Under the pieces are notes generated by a model. The model had not been told where the DNA came from. It saw only the letters and a program-made list of their open reading frames with translations, and searched no databases. A stretch of 64,000 nucleotides of DNA from Athripsodes cinereus (taxonomy: Eukaryota > Arthropoda > Insecta > Trichoptera > Leptoceridae): positions 27,159,214 through 27,223,213 of the forward strand of contig OX388313.1 in assembly GCA_947579605.1 (NCBI GenBank), in the 5' to 3' direction. The position numbers and the translations under genes are program-made. Below, in pieces: positions 38,205 through 48,471 of the stretch (position 1 is the stretch's first letter; every line of letters begins with the position of its first letter).

Positions 38205-38425
38205 CAATAAGTGGAGTACCCAACACATTTCTTCATTCATTAATTCCTATCCTATCATTACGGCATTTCCCATTAGTGAGACAGCCAAAAAACCATGTAT
38301 AAAAAAAACATGCAAATTGTACTCTCCGTGCTTATAAAAAATAAAACATTCAGTATGGGTGACATGCCTCATCACTGAATCAAAAATATCTTAGGTAAGT
38401 ACATAACGATGTTTTACAATTGATA
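38205..38425 (+). repeat. R1 dispersed repeat, diverged
   Basis: atcattacggcatttcccat, acatgcaaattgtactctcc, gtgcttataaaaaat, cattcagtatgggtgacatg and cctcatcactgaat in order. Confidence 0.65.
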
Positions 38426-39057
38426 TTAAAGAAAAGAGTGAAATACCTACTCTACTAGGGACTGCAAATTGCCGATGTGCGCGATTTCATTGTCTGTAAA
38501 AAGAATGTCATTAATTTACTAAGAACAAACATACGCCATGTGGCTCTCCTAAAATGTCAATTTTGCAGATCCAACGTTACATTTGAGGTGTGGCGAATTA
38601 TGATCAATATGGAAACTTATAATACCCAAGTCCTAAACGGCTGTAAAATATTATTGCGTCGTTAGTTTTGACGAGATCTGTGAATAAAAATTGTGAAAAT
38701 CAATCAGTTCATCTGCTCTTTTGTTTAAATATTTTAGAAATTCATAGTCCAAAGACATATAATTATATTTTAAGTTACAATTATTATGCACAAGATATTT
38801 TTCTTATTTCGAAAGGTCGTATAAAAATTTTCGAGTTGACATTTTAATATCAGCGATGAGGTTTGTCACTAATCTTGAATGTCGTCTTTTTTTGTTGGCG
38901 CTGGGAAGACAGCTAAAGTAGCATTCACATTGCTTCACTTTGGATGATCATCCAGAGTGTCAGGGTCAAACCTGTTCATTGAAAGTGAACACGTGTGTTC
39001 ACACTTGTTCATCCTATGCTTTCACTGCCATGTCAACACTATCAGTCATGTTGTATG

Positions 39058-39197
39058 TTTGTTATGGGTTAGTTGGAAGATATCGCGCTTCCGCGATAAA
39101 CTCGCCCATTGCACAAATTTATTTGCTTGGTTCTACAATGTTTATATTTTATTAATGTTTGTTTTTTTGTGCAATAAAGATTTTTATTATTATTATT
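39058..39197 (+). mobile_element. LINE 3' end inserted in the left arm of the foldback
   Basis: gaagatatcgcgcttccgcg, ataaactcgcccattgcac and a (att)n tail. The right arm of the foldback lacks it, so it inserted after the arms formed. tatgt flanks both sides as a likely target duplication. Confidence 0.65.
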
Positions 39198-39999
39198 ATG
39201 TAGTTTAACATATTTTCGTACAAAAATAATTAAACAAATTCAAAAATGAAAAAGAACACATTAAATAAATTAATATAGCTCTCGACTGCATAATAATTTT
39301 GTACATGATTCTGACATTCAATACAAATTCATAGAGAATAAAACAAATAAGAAAAGGCCGTTCACATACGTTCACTTTCAGTGATCACTCCGGATGATCC
39401 TCCAAGATGAACAAGTGTGAACAGGCGTTTCATCAATAGTGATCACTAGCGATGACGGAGGAAAGAGATTACCACTCGTCATAATTTCGATGAAAGGACC
39501 TTTCACTGAAACGACCATCATAAACAAGTTTTATTTTATTATTTGTTTTATTCTCTATGAATTTGTATTGGATGTCAGAATCATGTACAAAATTATTATG
39601 CAGTCTAGAGCAGAGATGTGACGTATTTGATATAAAAGTATTTAAAATACAAATACAAAATACGTATTTTCATTTTGTATTTCAAATACCTTTTCGTAAA
39701 AAGTATTTTGTATTTTATTTGAAATCCTTTTTTTGAGTATTTTGTATTTTATTTGAAATCCTTTTTTTGAGTATTTTGTATTTTACACAAAATACTTTTA
39801 CAAAATACCTTTTTATTTGTTTGAAATAAAATTCTGCCATTAATTGATATGCGCGTTCGCAAGCTTTTTTATGTCAATTTGTTGAATTACGAATACAACG
39901 TTTCTAATTACGAATATAGTTAATTTCCATTAGAGTACTCCATATTTGAGATATACACACATAATAATGATGATTGAACAAATTATACATGACGCCGTT

Positions 40000-40430
40000 T
40001 AATGATCCATGATGAAATTTTCATCAACGGCGTTGTGATTTCTCCTGAACGTTAGCGTTTTCAACTTTATCTGCAGGCAATCTGATCCAGGCAATTGGCG
40101 CTGCGACTCTGGTTCTCTTTTCTGTAAATTTAGAGGTATTTGCAATATTGAATTCACGGCATTAGAAGCTGAGCACAGTCTTCGCCTCAAATGTTTGTCA
40201 GCGGAACAGCTCAGTGGGTGGTGTGTTACCTTGTGGACAGTGAGACACAGTTTAAACACCATTCTCTCTGAGACTCTCAGCTAGTGTAGACTTCTTAGTA
40301 ATGGTGTGATGTGGCAGCTCTGATTCTCTCTGCAAATGATTCGGAGGCAACATTAAAAACTATCTGAAGACGATCAAGAAGGGTCTGGAGCAATCCTGTA
40401 TATTTTAATTTATTTATTATAATATGATTA
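40000..40430 (-). mobile_element. LINE remnant (CR1/Jockey-like, region after the RT)
   Basis: The reverse strand, across one frameshift and a stop, reads LLQTLLDRLQIVFNVASESF, then HITPLLRSLH-type sequence, VSERMVFKLCLTVHKVTHHP and LRRRLCSASN, the usual L-x-x-L-H-W-L-P ... F-K-L-C-L-L-V-H-K block. Confidence 0.65.
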
Positions 40431-41044
40431 GGAGGATGATAATGCTTTTCAGTTTATGTATGTATATAGTTATATTTCTCAAGTAGTGCCATTAATTATA
40501 ATGATATTATTTAAAGTGAAATTGTTGAGGGATAAATGTGCAACGCGGATGTTTTGTCTTGAAGTTTTTGAATTTATGCTGTGGTTATTAATTATTTACG
40601 TCCATTTGCTTCGACAATAATAATAATAATAATGTTTTATTGAACACAAATATCATTTACAATAATTGAACAAAAATAATTGAACAATTGAACAATGGCT
40701 GCAAATCGTTGTTACTCACAGAATTCCATACAAAACCTACACTGACTCATTTACAAAAGTGAGGCAAAAAAATCTATGAATTTTTGACAAAACGGTTGGC
40801 GAAAGCGTGGGGTGTTTCCTACATTTTATGAAGTATTTCTCGCATTTTTATAAAAATATATCATTTTTACATTTATCAAAACGTAATTGGACATTTTTTT
40901 AAGTTCTTGTCGACGTTTTAAGCGATTTACCACACTTCTTTTCGGCAACCGATTTGTCAAAAGTGCCGAAAATGGTGCCTCACTTTATTACAATGAAATA
41001 CATACGAGTACTCCATCTAGGTATTATATATAAAAATCTATGTT

Positions 41045-41572
41045 GTTACTACGGTCTCCAAAGACAATTAAGGTTAAAGCTAGTCAAAAGAAATACCAAA
41101 ATTGTATTGTACAAAACTCTGATAAAGCCAGTCCTGATATATGCTTCTGAAACCTGGGTACTAACAAAAGCTCGAGAGAGATCTATTGCAGCATTTGAGA
41201 GAAGGATCCTCAGAACAATCTACGGTCCTGTGAGAGATCATAATGGCTGGCGTCGTCGACACCACAAAGAGCTTTATGACATGTATGGAGAGCCCGATGT
41301 GATCAGCTCCATCAAGGTGGGGCGCTAAGATGGGCTGGTCACATAATCAGAATGAACGACGATAGCCCTGTAAAACGCCTCACACTCCTCACACCACAAG
41401 GACGAAGAAGACCAGGAAGACCCAAACTGCGATGGATTGACTCTGTCAGCGCCGATGCATCCACACTGCAAATAACTAACTGGAAGACAAAAGCATAGAC
41501 GAGAGTGGAAGAGACTACTGGATTCAGCCAGGCCCACCCAGGGCTGTCGAGCTAATGATGATGATGATTTTA
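41045..41572 (+). mobile_element. RTE-like LINE C-terminal remnant
   Basis: TLIKPVLIYASETWVLTKAR, FERRILRTIYGPVRDHNGW, a frameshift near 41325, then LRWAGHIIRMNDDSPVKRL and RRRPGRPKLRWID. It ends in tgatgatgatgat, a triplet tail. Confidence 0.78.
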
Positions 41573-41582
41573 ATATGATGTT

Positions 41583-41945
41583 ACAGTAGTCCATACGATT
41601 TCAGATTTGGAGTATTCATCCTGATTTATTCTGCAGCCCAAGTTCAGGAATTCTCTAACCTGCTTGATACTCACTCCATTTTCGCAGTCGCCTCATCTCT
41701 TCGAACAACCATACATTTTGCTTTGTCTTTATTTATTTTTATGTTGTATTTTGACAGTTCTTCCTAAGGCTTTATTCAACTCATCTTCATTATCTGCAAG
41801 CAATGCTATATCGAATCATGTCCACTCTTTCTCCATTTATCTAAACTCTTGTCCTGTTCTTCATTTCTTCTATCAATTCATCAATGGCTCGCTGTATATA
41901 ACAGTTAAAGAGTGCTAGAAATATTAAATACCTACCCCTGTCTAA
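41583..41945 (-). mobile_element. LINE reverse-transcriptase core remnant
   Basis: Across several indels the reverse strand gives FNCYIQRAIDELIEEMKNRT, INGERVDMIRYSIALADNED and ELNKAL, the palm region of an RTE-like reverse transcriptase around a decayed ADD box. It abuts the oppositely oriented 41045-41572 remnant. Confidence 0.65.
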
Positions 41946-42553
41946 CACCTTGTTCGACTATTTGAAAAAAGTATTTTAAATAAGTATTTTAAAAAAGTAT
42001 TTTGAAAATACGTATTTTGTACCATTTTGAAAATGTATTTAGTATTTTGTATTTGAAATACAAAAATTTAAAAGGATTTTGTATTTAAATACTTTTTTGA
42101 AAGTATTTTGCACATCTCTGGTCTAGAGCTATATATAAATTTATTTTATGTGTTATTTTTCATTTTTGAATTTGTTTAATTATTTTTGTACGAAAATATG
42201 TTAAACCACATACAACATGAATGAGAATGTTGACATGGCAGTGAATGCATAGGATGAACAAGTGTGAACAGACGTGTTCACTTTCGATGAACAGGTTTGA
42301 CCCTGACACTCTGGATGATCATCCAAAGTGAAGCAATGTGAATGCTACTTAAGATAAAACTTGTTTATGGTCGTTTCAGTGAAAGGACCTTTCATCAAAA
42401 TTATGACGAGTGGTAATCTCTTTCCTCCGCGATCGCTAGTGATCACTATTGATGAAACGCCCGTTCACACCTATTCATCTTGGAGGATCATCCGGAGTGA
42501 TCAGTGAACAAATGTGAACGACCCTTAACATGTTTACTATGCAGTTGGTTTGC

Positions 42554-43653
42554 CGGCTACCTAGGGTTGCCACCTTTTTTTATGCAGCTAAAGTACATTG
42601 GTTATTAAAGGTAAGAAAAAAGTACATAGTATAAAAATAAAGTACAATTTATTGTTCTTGATTATTATGTTTTAAAACATATTTTTGATTGCTTTTTGCC
42701 GATCAATTTATTAAATTAGTATCTATACTAAACAATTGCACGGCATCTTTACTATCTATATTTAAATATATCTTTGATTTAAACTAAATAAGTTGTTCAT
42801 TTTTTATCAAATTCAGAGACGCATTGCTTCTTTTTGATTATAAAGTTGGTTAAATAAAGCGATTTCTCAATAAAGATAGCAAATTTAAAATTTCAATTAC
42901 GCTAACAACATTGTCAAATTCTATATTGCTTTTGAAATTTATATTACCAAATGTAAATAGCCAGTTTGTGTTTTTAAAATAAAACTATTTATTTAGGTAC
43001 TCTAGGGCTTCGTCAATAATGGAAATTCCTGTGAATTTTCTAGTCAGTTCCGGTGAAGATAATAGTTTATTTTTTGCCTGTTTCATAGCCAAAAAAGAGA
43101 TCTTGTTTTCTTTGTGTTAATCCATCTCTGAGTCCAACCATAATCCCATAAATATCTAAAATTCTTATGCAGTTGCTTTCTAGACATTTCACAGCTTTAT
43201 TTAGTGACTTCAAAAATGCAAATAAATTTCAATCATAATATGATGATTTATCATTCTCAGTTTCATTGAGCATTTGAAACCAATTTCGTTTAACGAAAAA
43301 ATACTGACAACTAAATTTTTCAAAATCCCAGAGAAATTTCGTCGAGTTCGTCGGTAGCCTGGAGGTAGAGTCTCGGCCTCGTGAACATGGGTTCCGTGGT
43401 TCGATACCAGGTGCCGGCAAACTCCCCTTTCACGACACAAGCTTTTAGTAGCTTACTGTGAAAGGTTTATAATAAGGTTGTATTTGGGTTTATAACAAAA
43501 CCCCAGATAGCTATATCTTTAAAAAAAAAATCAAATCCTGCGAAATAAAGTATTTTCGTGTACTTTATTGTTCTCATAAAGTATAATTACCTGAAATAAC
43601 GTACAATACTTTATTATAAAATACGGGTGGCAACTGGCAACCTTACGGCTACC
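42554..43653. mobile_element. hAT-like element, 1084 bp, with perfect 8-bp target duplication
   Basis: The element proper is 42562-43645: the start tagggttgccacc and reversed end taaggttgccag are inverted repeats of the AGGTTGCCA class. CGGCTACC flanks both sides and equals the R1 sequence at the insertion point. Both ends carry repeated aaagtac motifs. A SINE-A copy sits inside; no intact transposase is visible. Confidence 0.85.
43349..43530 (+). mobile_element. SINE-A copy inside the hAT-like element
   Basis: tcgtcggtagcctggaggta, B box ggttcgatacc, gccggcaaactcccctttca, tgtatttgggtttataac and a poly-A tail at ~43520. One of the best preserved copies. Confidence 0.82.
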
Positions 43654-43794
43654 CCACTTGCGGTATATTATATTGGCGATTCATCAAAATGGAGTTGATT
43701 TCCATTCATTTCACAATATCTCCATTCTTCATAAGCAAAGCATTCGAAATCAGTGAATTTAATTAATATATTTATAATGTTTGGAACGTAAAAA

Positions 43795-44165
43795 AAAACA
43801 GGCATCCGCGAGTGCGCGGCGCCCATAGCTGGAGGTGTCCTGAACGTAGCAAGTTACACCCGGAGCAAAGCTAACTAATCCCCAAATGAATGAGACGCGG
43901 TGTCAGAGACTGAAGAGACCGACCCTAACGGGCTGAGGTTACGGGGATATGAAGCGGCCTCGACCTCTGCACGCTACTTGGCGCACAGCGGGAGTCCAGC
44001 CCCATATACCCGGGGTACAACCCGCGGGAGCGAGAACACACAGTGTGACGGAACGCCACCAAACAGATCTGCCCAACCACTTCACTGCCAAAGTTAATTT
44101 AAAGCGATCGATGTTCAGCAAGTGCCATCACAACGAAGACACACACCTCCGACGAAGTGCCTTCT
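43795..44165. other. GC-rich block of unknown origin
   Basis: About 370 bp with far higher GC than its surroundings (gcatccgcgagtgcgcggcg, cccggggtacaacccgcggg). A 65-codon open stretch and overlapping alternatives occur, none recognisable. It may be an old retroelement 5' region or a decayed exon; I cannot tell. Confidence 0.4.
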
Positions 44166-44649
44166 GAATTTTGTATATATACTTAAATATAGCAGAAATT
44201 CCACATGTCACTTTAACAATATTTTGTAAATAACTAAATAAACATCATTAAATTTCTCTCTAAATTATTTTTATTATTTCAAGAATGAATAAACGTATCA
44301 TTTGTGCGTATAAAAATGATTGAAATGTTAATATTACTTCCAAAATAATTTAAATATTTGGCAAAAAATAACTTACGATACCTAGTGACATCTATCGAAT
44401 TTTTTTAAAAGCTAAACATAACTGATATTACTTTGGCAAATATTCAAGAGATTTTTTTGCATATTTTTAAGTACAAATTATTTCGTGTTTTTTTTTTAAC
44501 TTTATTATAATATACATTGACTTTGGTTCCTTACTTTCCTAATTTTTGACATTCATTTCAATCCTTGTTAAGGTATTTCTAGATAATAATTATTACTTCT
44601 TACTTGTTTATTTATGAATGTATTTTTACTATCATAGGACTCTCACAAA

Positions 44650-44960
44650 TGAGGCAACCAGTGGACTTACTGGATGAAATAACCATACAGGCTGTCCTCT
44701 TCGTGCTAAAAAATAAGTTACTCAGGATAGGTGGGTATCATCATCATCGCCCTCAACGCTCCTCTCGGGAGCACAGGGCAGAAACCAGCCTCCTCCATTC
44801 ACGGCGTCTCTGTGCCAATTGCGTCACCTCTTCCCACGACATTCCTTGCGCTCCGGTGGGTATACTTCATCCCTAAATCTAAATGTTTGACATAGGTGAT
44901 GTTTTACAGATACCCGATTTTACGGAACTCTTAAAAACTTGCAGAATTTTTTAAAACATT
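44650..44960 (+). repeat. R1 copy interrupted by a LINE end
   Basis: accatacaggctgtcctctt, cgtgctaaaaaat, actcaggataggtgggta, then the insert, then cttcatccctaaatc and ttttacggaactcttaaaaa. The R1 order is kept around the insert. Confidence 0.65.
44728..44863 (-). mobile_element. LINE 3' end with target duplication inside R1
   Basis: The insert carries atcatcatcatcg (the triplet tail in reverse), gctcctctcgggagcacag, ttgcgtcacctcttcccacg and stops at the duplicated ggtgggta, which ends the left R1 part and restarts the right one. In its own sense it encodes an ending like SLVSALSSREER at 47820. Confidence 0.7.
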
Positions 44961-44999
44961 CTGGCTCTATAGATCCAACAGTAAATTTCTCAGCTAGTT

Positions 45000-45340
45000 A
45001 GCAGCATCGGCGGTCACCTCATACGGATCTTCCCAACCAAACTAAAAGTTCACTATCTGGCATTTTGAGCTGCATTCACACATAGGGCTAGAGGACAAAC
45101 CCCATCAGTGCATTCGGTCTGCATATCTACCATGTCCCGTTTTAAATATATTAAGTGTGGACCACTGTTTGCGTGGCAGGCTGAATTCTAGTAGGTATTT
45201 GTTCAGAGGGATCGGTGACTAGATGACTGCTTATCACCCCTGCCTCAGTCCATTGGGATATCCAGTCCTCCGGCATATTTCAATGGTGTCGGTATAATAC
45301 CATCCCACTCCGCAAACATGTTCTAGAGGAGAGTCTAAGT
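45000..45340 (-). mobile_element. LINE C-terminal remnant (Jockey/R1-clade-like)
   Basis: The reverse strand reads, with one frameshift, PEDWISQWTEAGVISSHLVT, DPSEQIPTRIQ, then TGHGRYADRMH and WGLSSSPMCECSSKCQ. This is the late RNase H/C-x-C region (T-G-H-G-R ... C-x-C) of such elements. Confidence 0.68.
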
Positions 45341-45629
45341 AATGGTGATTTTATTACATCTGGATATCCAAGCAATGACAAGGCTCATTCAAACATATCC
45401 ACTTGACAGATTGAGAGACAATATATTATGTATAATGATCCAATTTTGATAATTATTTAGGGAAAACAAATTACAGAAACATGTATAATATTTTTTTTTT
45501 ATTTACAACATAACTTATTTACATTGCTTGTTTAACAAAAATTGAGATTATAGTAATTGTTGCAATACTAAAAAAATAACATTACAGTTAAAATATAAAT
45601 ATGTACATAATATAACATGCCACAATAAC

Positions 45630-45765
45630 TAACTTAAAACTTAAGTATGATAATAATCAAGCATTAAAACTTAAGTATGATAATAATGAAGCATTAAAAC
45701 TCAAGTATTAAACCTTAAGTGTGATAATAATCAGGTATTATAACTTAAGTATGATAATAATGAGA
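45630..45765. repeat. Tandem repeat, ~30-bp unit, 4-5 copies
   Basis: acttaagtatgataataatc then aagcattaaa repeats with point changes and one shortened unit. It borders the TIR element at 45781. Confidence 0.75.
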
Positions 45766-46469
45766 ATATTAAACATAATATCGATACCTTAATTCGCAGA
45801 TTGGGTAACTCCATTTTTTGACAAAATGACTTAATGATGCCATAATGTTGACTGTATTCCAACACACATGCTAGGTAAATTTGAAGAATCCAACGTTATT
45901 ACAAATGCCCTAAAAAACACCTCAAGAAAATTGGGTAACTCCAATGTTAGTTTTTACAACACTGCAAATTGGGTAACTCCACCATTCTGTATGGAGACTT
46001 GCGAGAGATAGGTTGTGTATTAGGAATATTTTACATTAAAGTGGTTTTGGATATCTTATCCTGTAAAAAATGTTAGATAACTGTAACCATAAATATCAGC
46101 TTTATTTTCTTCAATTTTTTAAAGTTTTTTTTTTATCATTTGCTCCTTATGTGATGTAGTTTATATGTAAGGAACTCACATTTTAAATAATGCAACTTTT
46201 GCATGAGCTACTACGTGGAATTTAATTATTACTGGATATGTTTGCGCACAAATTTTGAAGCTGATTTACTAATATTTTATTGTTTTTTAACACAATATAT
46301 TATGTTATTATTTTTTAGTCAAATAAAAAATCTAGGTTTTAATACTTAAATAAACGACATTATTTTTTGATATATAAGGATTTGTTGAATCATGATTATT
46401 TTTAAATAAGCTCAAAATCCGAAGAACTGAACGTGTATCTACATACATTACCTACTTATCATAAGTTTA

Positions 46470-46555
46470 ATTTCTCGACCCACGGTTCTTGGTGGAAGTT
46501 CATATTAATAATTTTTAAAATGAAACACGATATATGGTTATTCCACTATTGACAT
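46470..46555 (-). repeat. Repeat E, longer copy
   Basis: cgacccacggttcttggtgg plus aagttcat, followed by aataatttttaaaatgaaac and a gttattccactattga block. That second block recurs at 59007-59050 inside the Rif1-intron minisatellite. Confidence 0.5.
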
Positions 46556-46814
46556 TATTTATTTTGCAAGCCGGCAAGCAAGCCGCAACAAGCCGCTCTC
46601 ATCGTCAGGCAAAAGTGAAATGTTTGCTTATCATTTTATAGATGAATAGCAGACTAAAGACTATGGTTAAATTAGTAACTGAAAATTGAAGGAGTGAAGA
46701 AAATCGTATGAGTGAAACAAATTTATCAAAGACAATTCGAGTTTTTATAATGGAGTTGGCCCATCATATTACTTGATAGTGGTAATCTTGCAGAAATCCA
46801 AAATATAAATACCT

Positions 46815-47020
46815 ACTGATGATAATAATTTAGATAATAATGCGACACAAGGGATATTGTTAGATGCACAGGCTAATGCTATTGATCATAATATTGCAAC
46901 AGAGAAGGGCAGCATAAGAGTCAACATCTCGTTAGTCCCATATTCAGAACATTCAGATTCTGATGAAAACTCTGAGACTTCTCTTGGAAAAAGGATGAAT
47001 CATGGAGTAATAAAAATTTA
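46815..47020 (+). pseudogene. Decayed coding stretch inside the TIR element
   Basis: About 60 codons open: LLDAQANAIDHNIATEKGSI ... SLVPYSEHSDSDENSETSLG, then a stop. An acidic Ser-rich stretch followed by basic residues is common near transposase N-termini, but I do not recognise it. Confidence 0.35.
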
Positions 47021-47059
47021 AAATTTAAATTTAAAAAATCAAAAAGAGGTGTGATGAAC

Positions 47060-47385
47060 TCGCCCTCTGTATATTATTATTATTATTTATAAGATTACGG
47101 CAACCCGTCCCTTGTGGGACGATTTGTGCCAAGTACAAATTTCTTTTGGCGGATTTTAAAATCTTGAGATATACAGAGAGGGTATCAATGTGCAAGAGGC
47201 AAGACACTTTGATCGGATACTGGACTTCAGCTATCTCATAATACAAGTCGTAAGAGTCTCTTATTGGGCAACCTACCTCTGTATATGGATCACACCTTAT
47301 TTGAATGCATTTTTTTTATAAAATTGTATATATTGTGATCAATGTACAGTAAAGAATGAATGAATAAATAAATAAATTGCCTCAA
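47060..47385 (+). mobile_element. LINE 3' end with (gaat/aaat)n tail
   Basis: A run of att triplets at 47075, then sequence with gtgggacgatttgtgccaag and ttgtgatcaatgtacagtaa, ending in gaatgaatgaataaataaat, a typical non-LTR microsatellite tail. The coding part is absent. Confidence 0.45.
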
Positions 47386-47614
47386 AGGAAGAAAAGCCTC
47401 GGCCCAAAAAATATTGTCTGCTTAAATAATTTAAACGAGACTGAAAATATCTTCACGAAAATGGACTCAGGACTACCAGGATTTCTAAAATAATGCTCCA
47501 CACGAATAATAATTTTCACATTTTGTTACTCTTCATTATTTTTGTCTAGCTATCAACGAGTATACCTCTAAAGGTGCAACTTTTTTGTTCAACTATGTTC
47601 AACTCCGTGATACA

Positions 47615-47872
47615 GGATAGACGATGTTCCAGGCTAGGTAATATCCTGAAAATGCTAATTGGCCAAAAAGAGCACCGGTCTTTCATCCGCAAGAATTCGT
47701 CAGCCCGTGATTTCCCTCTTTCACAATACACCGTTCTTATAACGAAAACAGCAGAGCGCAGGAAATATCGTAGAAAGAGGTGACGCAATTGGCGCAGAGT
47801 CGCTCTGAATGGAGGAGGCTGGTTTCTGCCCTGTCCTCCCGAGAGGAGCGTTGATGATGATGATGATGATGT
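47615..47872 (+). mobile_element. LINE C-terminal remnant with (gat)n tail
   Basis: The final frame reads VTQLAQSRSEWRRLVSALSS then REER and a stop, followed by tgatgatgatgatgatg. Upstream, NILKMLIGQKEHRSFIRK continues the element in another frame. The same family as 44728 (reverse) and 49727. Confidence 0.7.
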
Positions 47873-48315
47873 TGAAATATTTATCCTATATATATTACTT
47901 CAATTTAATTTTATTTTCATATAAAACACTTTAAAAATAACATTATTGTGAGACCAAACAGTATACAATACTTATAGGCAAATTGGGTAACTCCATCAAT
48001 TATAGTATTTATTTTACAAAATCTATCACAGAAAATTGGGTAACTCCAAAAAAAGCCTACCAAACCATTATAAACATAATAATGTCATGGTTATTGTGTT
48101 ACGAACATGTATCTACATCATGTAGATATTTTAGAATAAGGAAAATAACAATAATAATCTGCATAACAAAAATATTTAGTTTTTTGTCCGCCCTGTAAAG
48201 TAGCTATTTTGGAGTTACCCAATCTGCGAATTAAGGTATCGATATGTATATTTATTATAATGAAATGCAAAAAAAAAAAACAATATAATAACAATAAAAA
48301 ATCATGCCACAATAT

Positions 48316-48471
48316 TGTTCGTTGAACAAGAGGGGACAGGAATAAAGAACGTGGAGGAGTTATATTGTGCTACTCAAAACGAGAAAACATTTTCACAATA
48401 TCTGAAAGTCAATGCCACAAAAGAATCTCTTGGAAAAGTAGCTATTAAATTTAACTCCGGAAATATTTAAA
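48316..48471 (+). other. Unrecognised open stretch of ~50 codons
   Basis: Reads VEELYCATQNEKTFSQYLKV and KESLGKVAIKFNSGN before a stop. It has no ATG at its beginning and lies just outside the right terminus of the 45.8-48.2 kb element. Its composition looks protein-like, but no family is recognised; possibly a decayed gene or transposon part. Confidence 0.3.

Larger units (their letters stand above)
39603..42128. mobile_element. hAT-like element with perfect 8-bp target duplication
   Basis: The element proper (39611-42120, 2510 bp) starts cagagatgtgacgtattt and ends gtattttgcacatctctg, and is bounded by GTCTAGAG on both sides. Subterminal regions (~220 and ~170 bp) are filled with gtattttaaatac-type repeats, in opposite orientation at the two ends. 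The interior holds LINE fragments, not a hAT transposase, so it is non-autonomous or gutted. Confidence 0.82.
38914..42528. mobile_element. Large foldback DNA element, TAA target duplication (PIF/Harbinger-like guess)
   Basis: The element proper is 38917-42525, flanked on each side by TAA, which matches the uninterrupted R1 sequence. Termini agtagcattcacattgcttc and, in reverse, agggtcgttcacatttgttc are imperfect inverted repeats. Inside, segments A (38917-39057), C and D (39198-39345) occur again in reverse at 39530-39602 and 42121-42345, with a terminal-type segment B (39346-39530) at the centre and its reverse copy (42350-42525) at the right end. A 3-bp TWA duplication and ttcacac-rich ends recall PIF/Harbinger MITEs; that class is an inference. 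No transposase found. Confidence 0.7.
38815..43672 (-). repeat. One R1 copy split into three by two transposon insertions
   Basis: Reverse R1 pieces lie at 38820-38916 (cagcgatgaggtttgtcact, cttgaatgtc, ggcgctgggaagacagctaa), 42526-42561 (catgtttactatgcag, tttgccggctacc) and 43646-43672 (cggctaccccacttgcggta). Read together they are collinear with the reference copy: each interrupted motif resumes at the next piece after one target duplication. The insertions are the foldback element at 38917-42525 and the hAT-like element at 42562-43645. Confidence 0.85.
45781..48242. mobile_element. DNA transposon with 33-bp perfect terminal inverted repeats, decayed
   Basis: The left end tcgataccttaattcgcag continues into attgggtaactcca, and the right end is its exact complement. 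TA flanks both sides, but atatcgat is palindromic, so the true target site is ambiguous. The core attgggtaactcca occurs twice more near each end (45930, 45965; 47980, 48035), typical of transposase-binding subterminal repeats. Inside are a degenerate coding stretch (46815-47020), repeat E (46470-46555) and two LINE 3' ends. The superfamily is not assigned. Confidence 0.78.

Noticed and set aside
40000..40262. A small gene (87 codons, Arg/Leu-rich)
   Set aside because: Together with the frame upstream it matches the post-RT region of a CR1/Jockey-like LINE, with a stop and frameshift.
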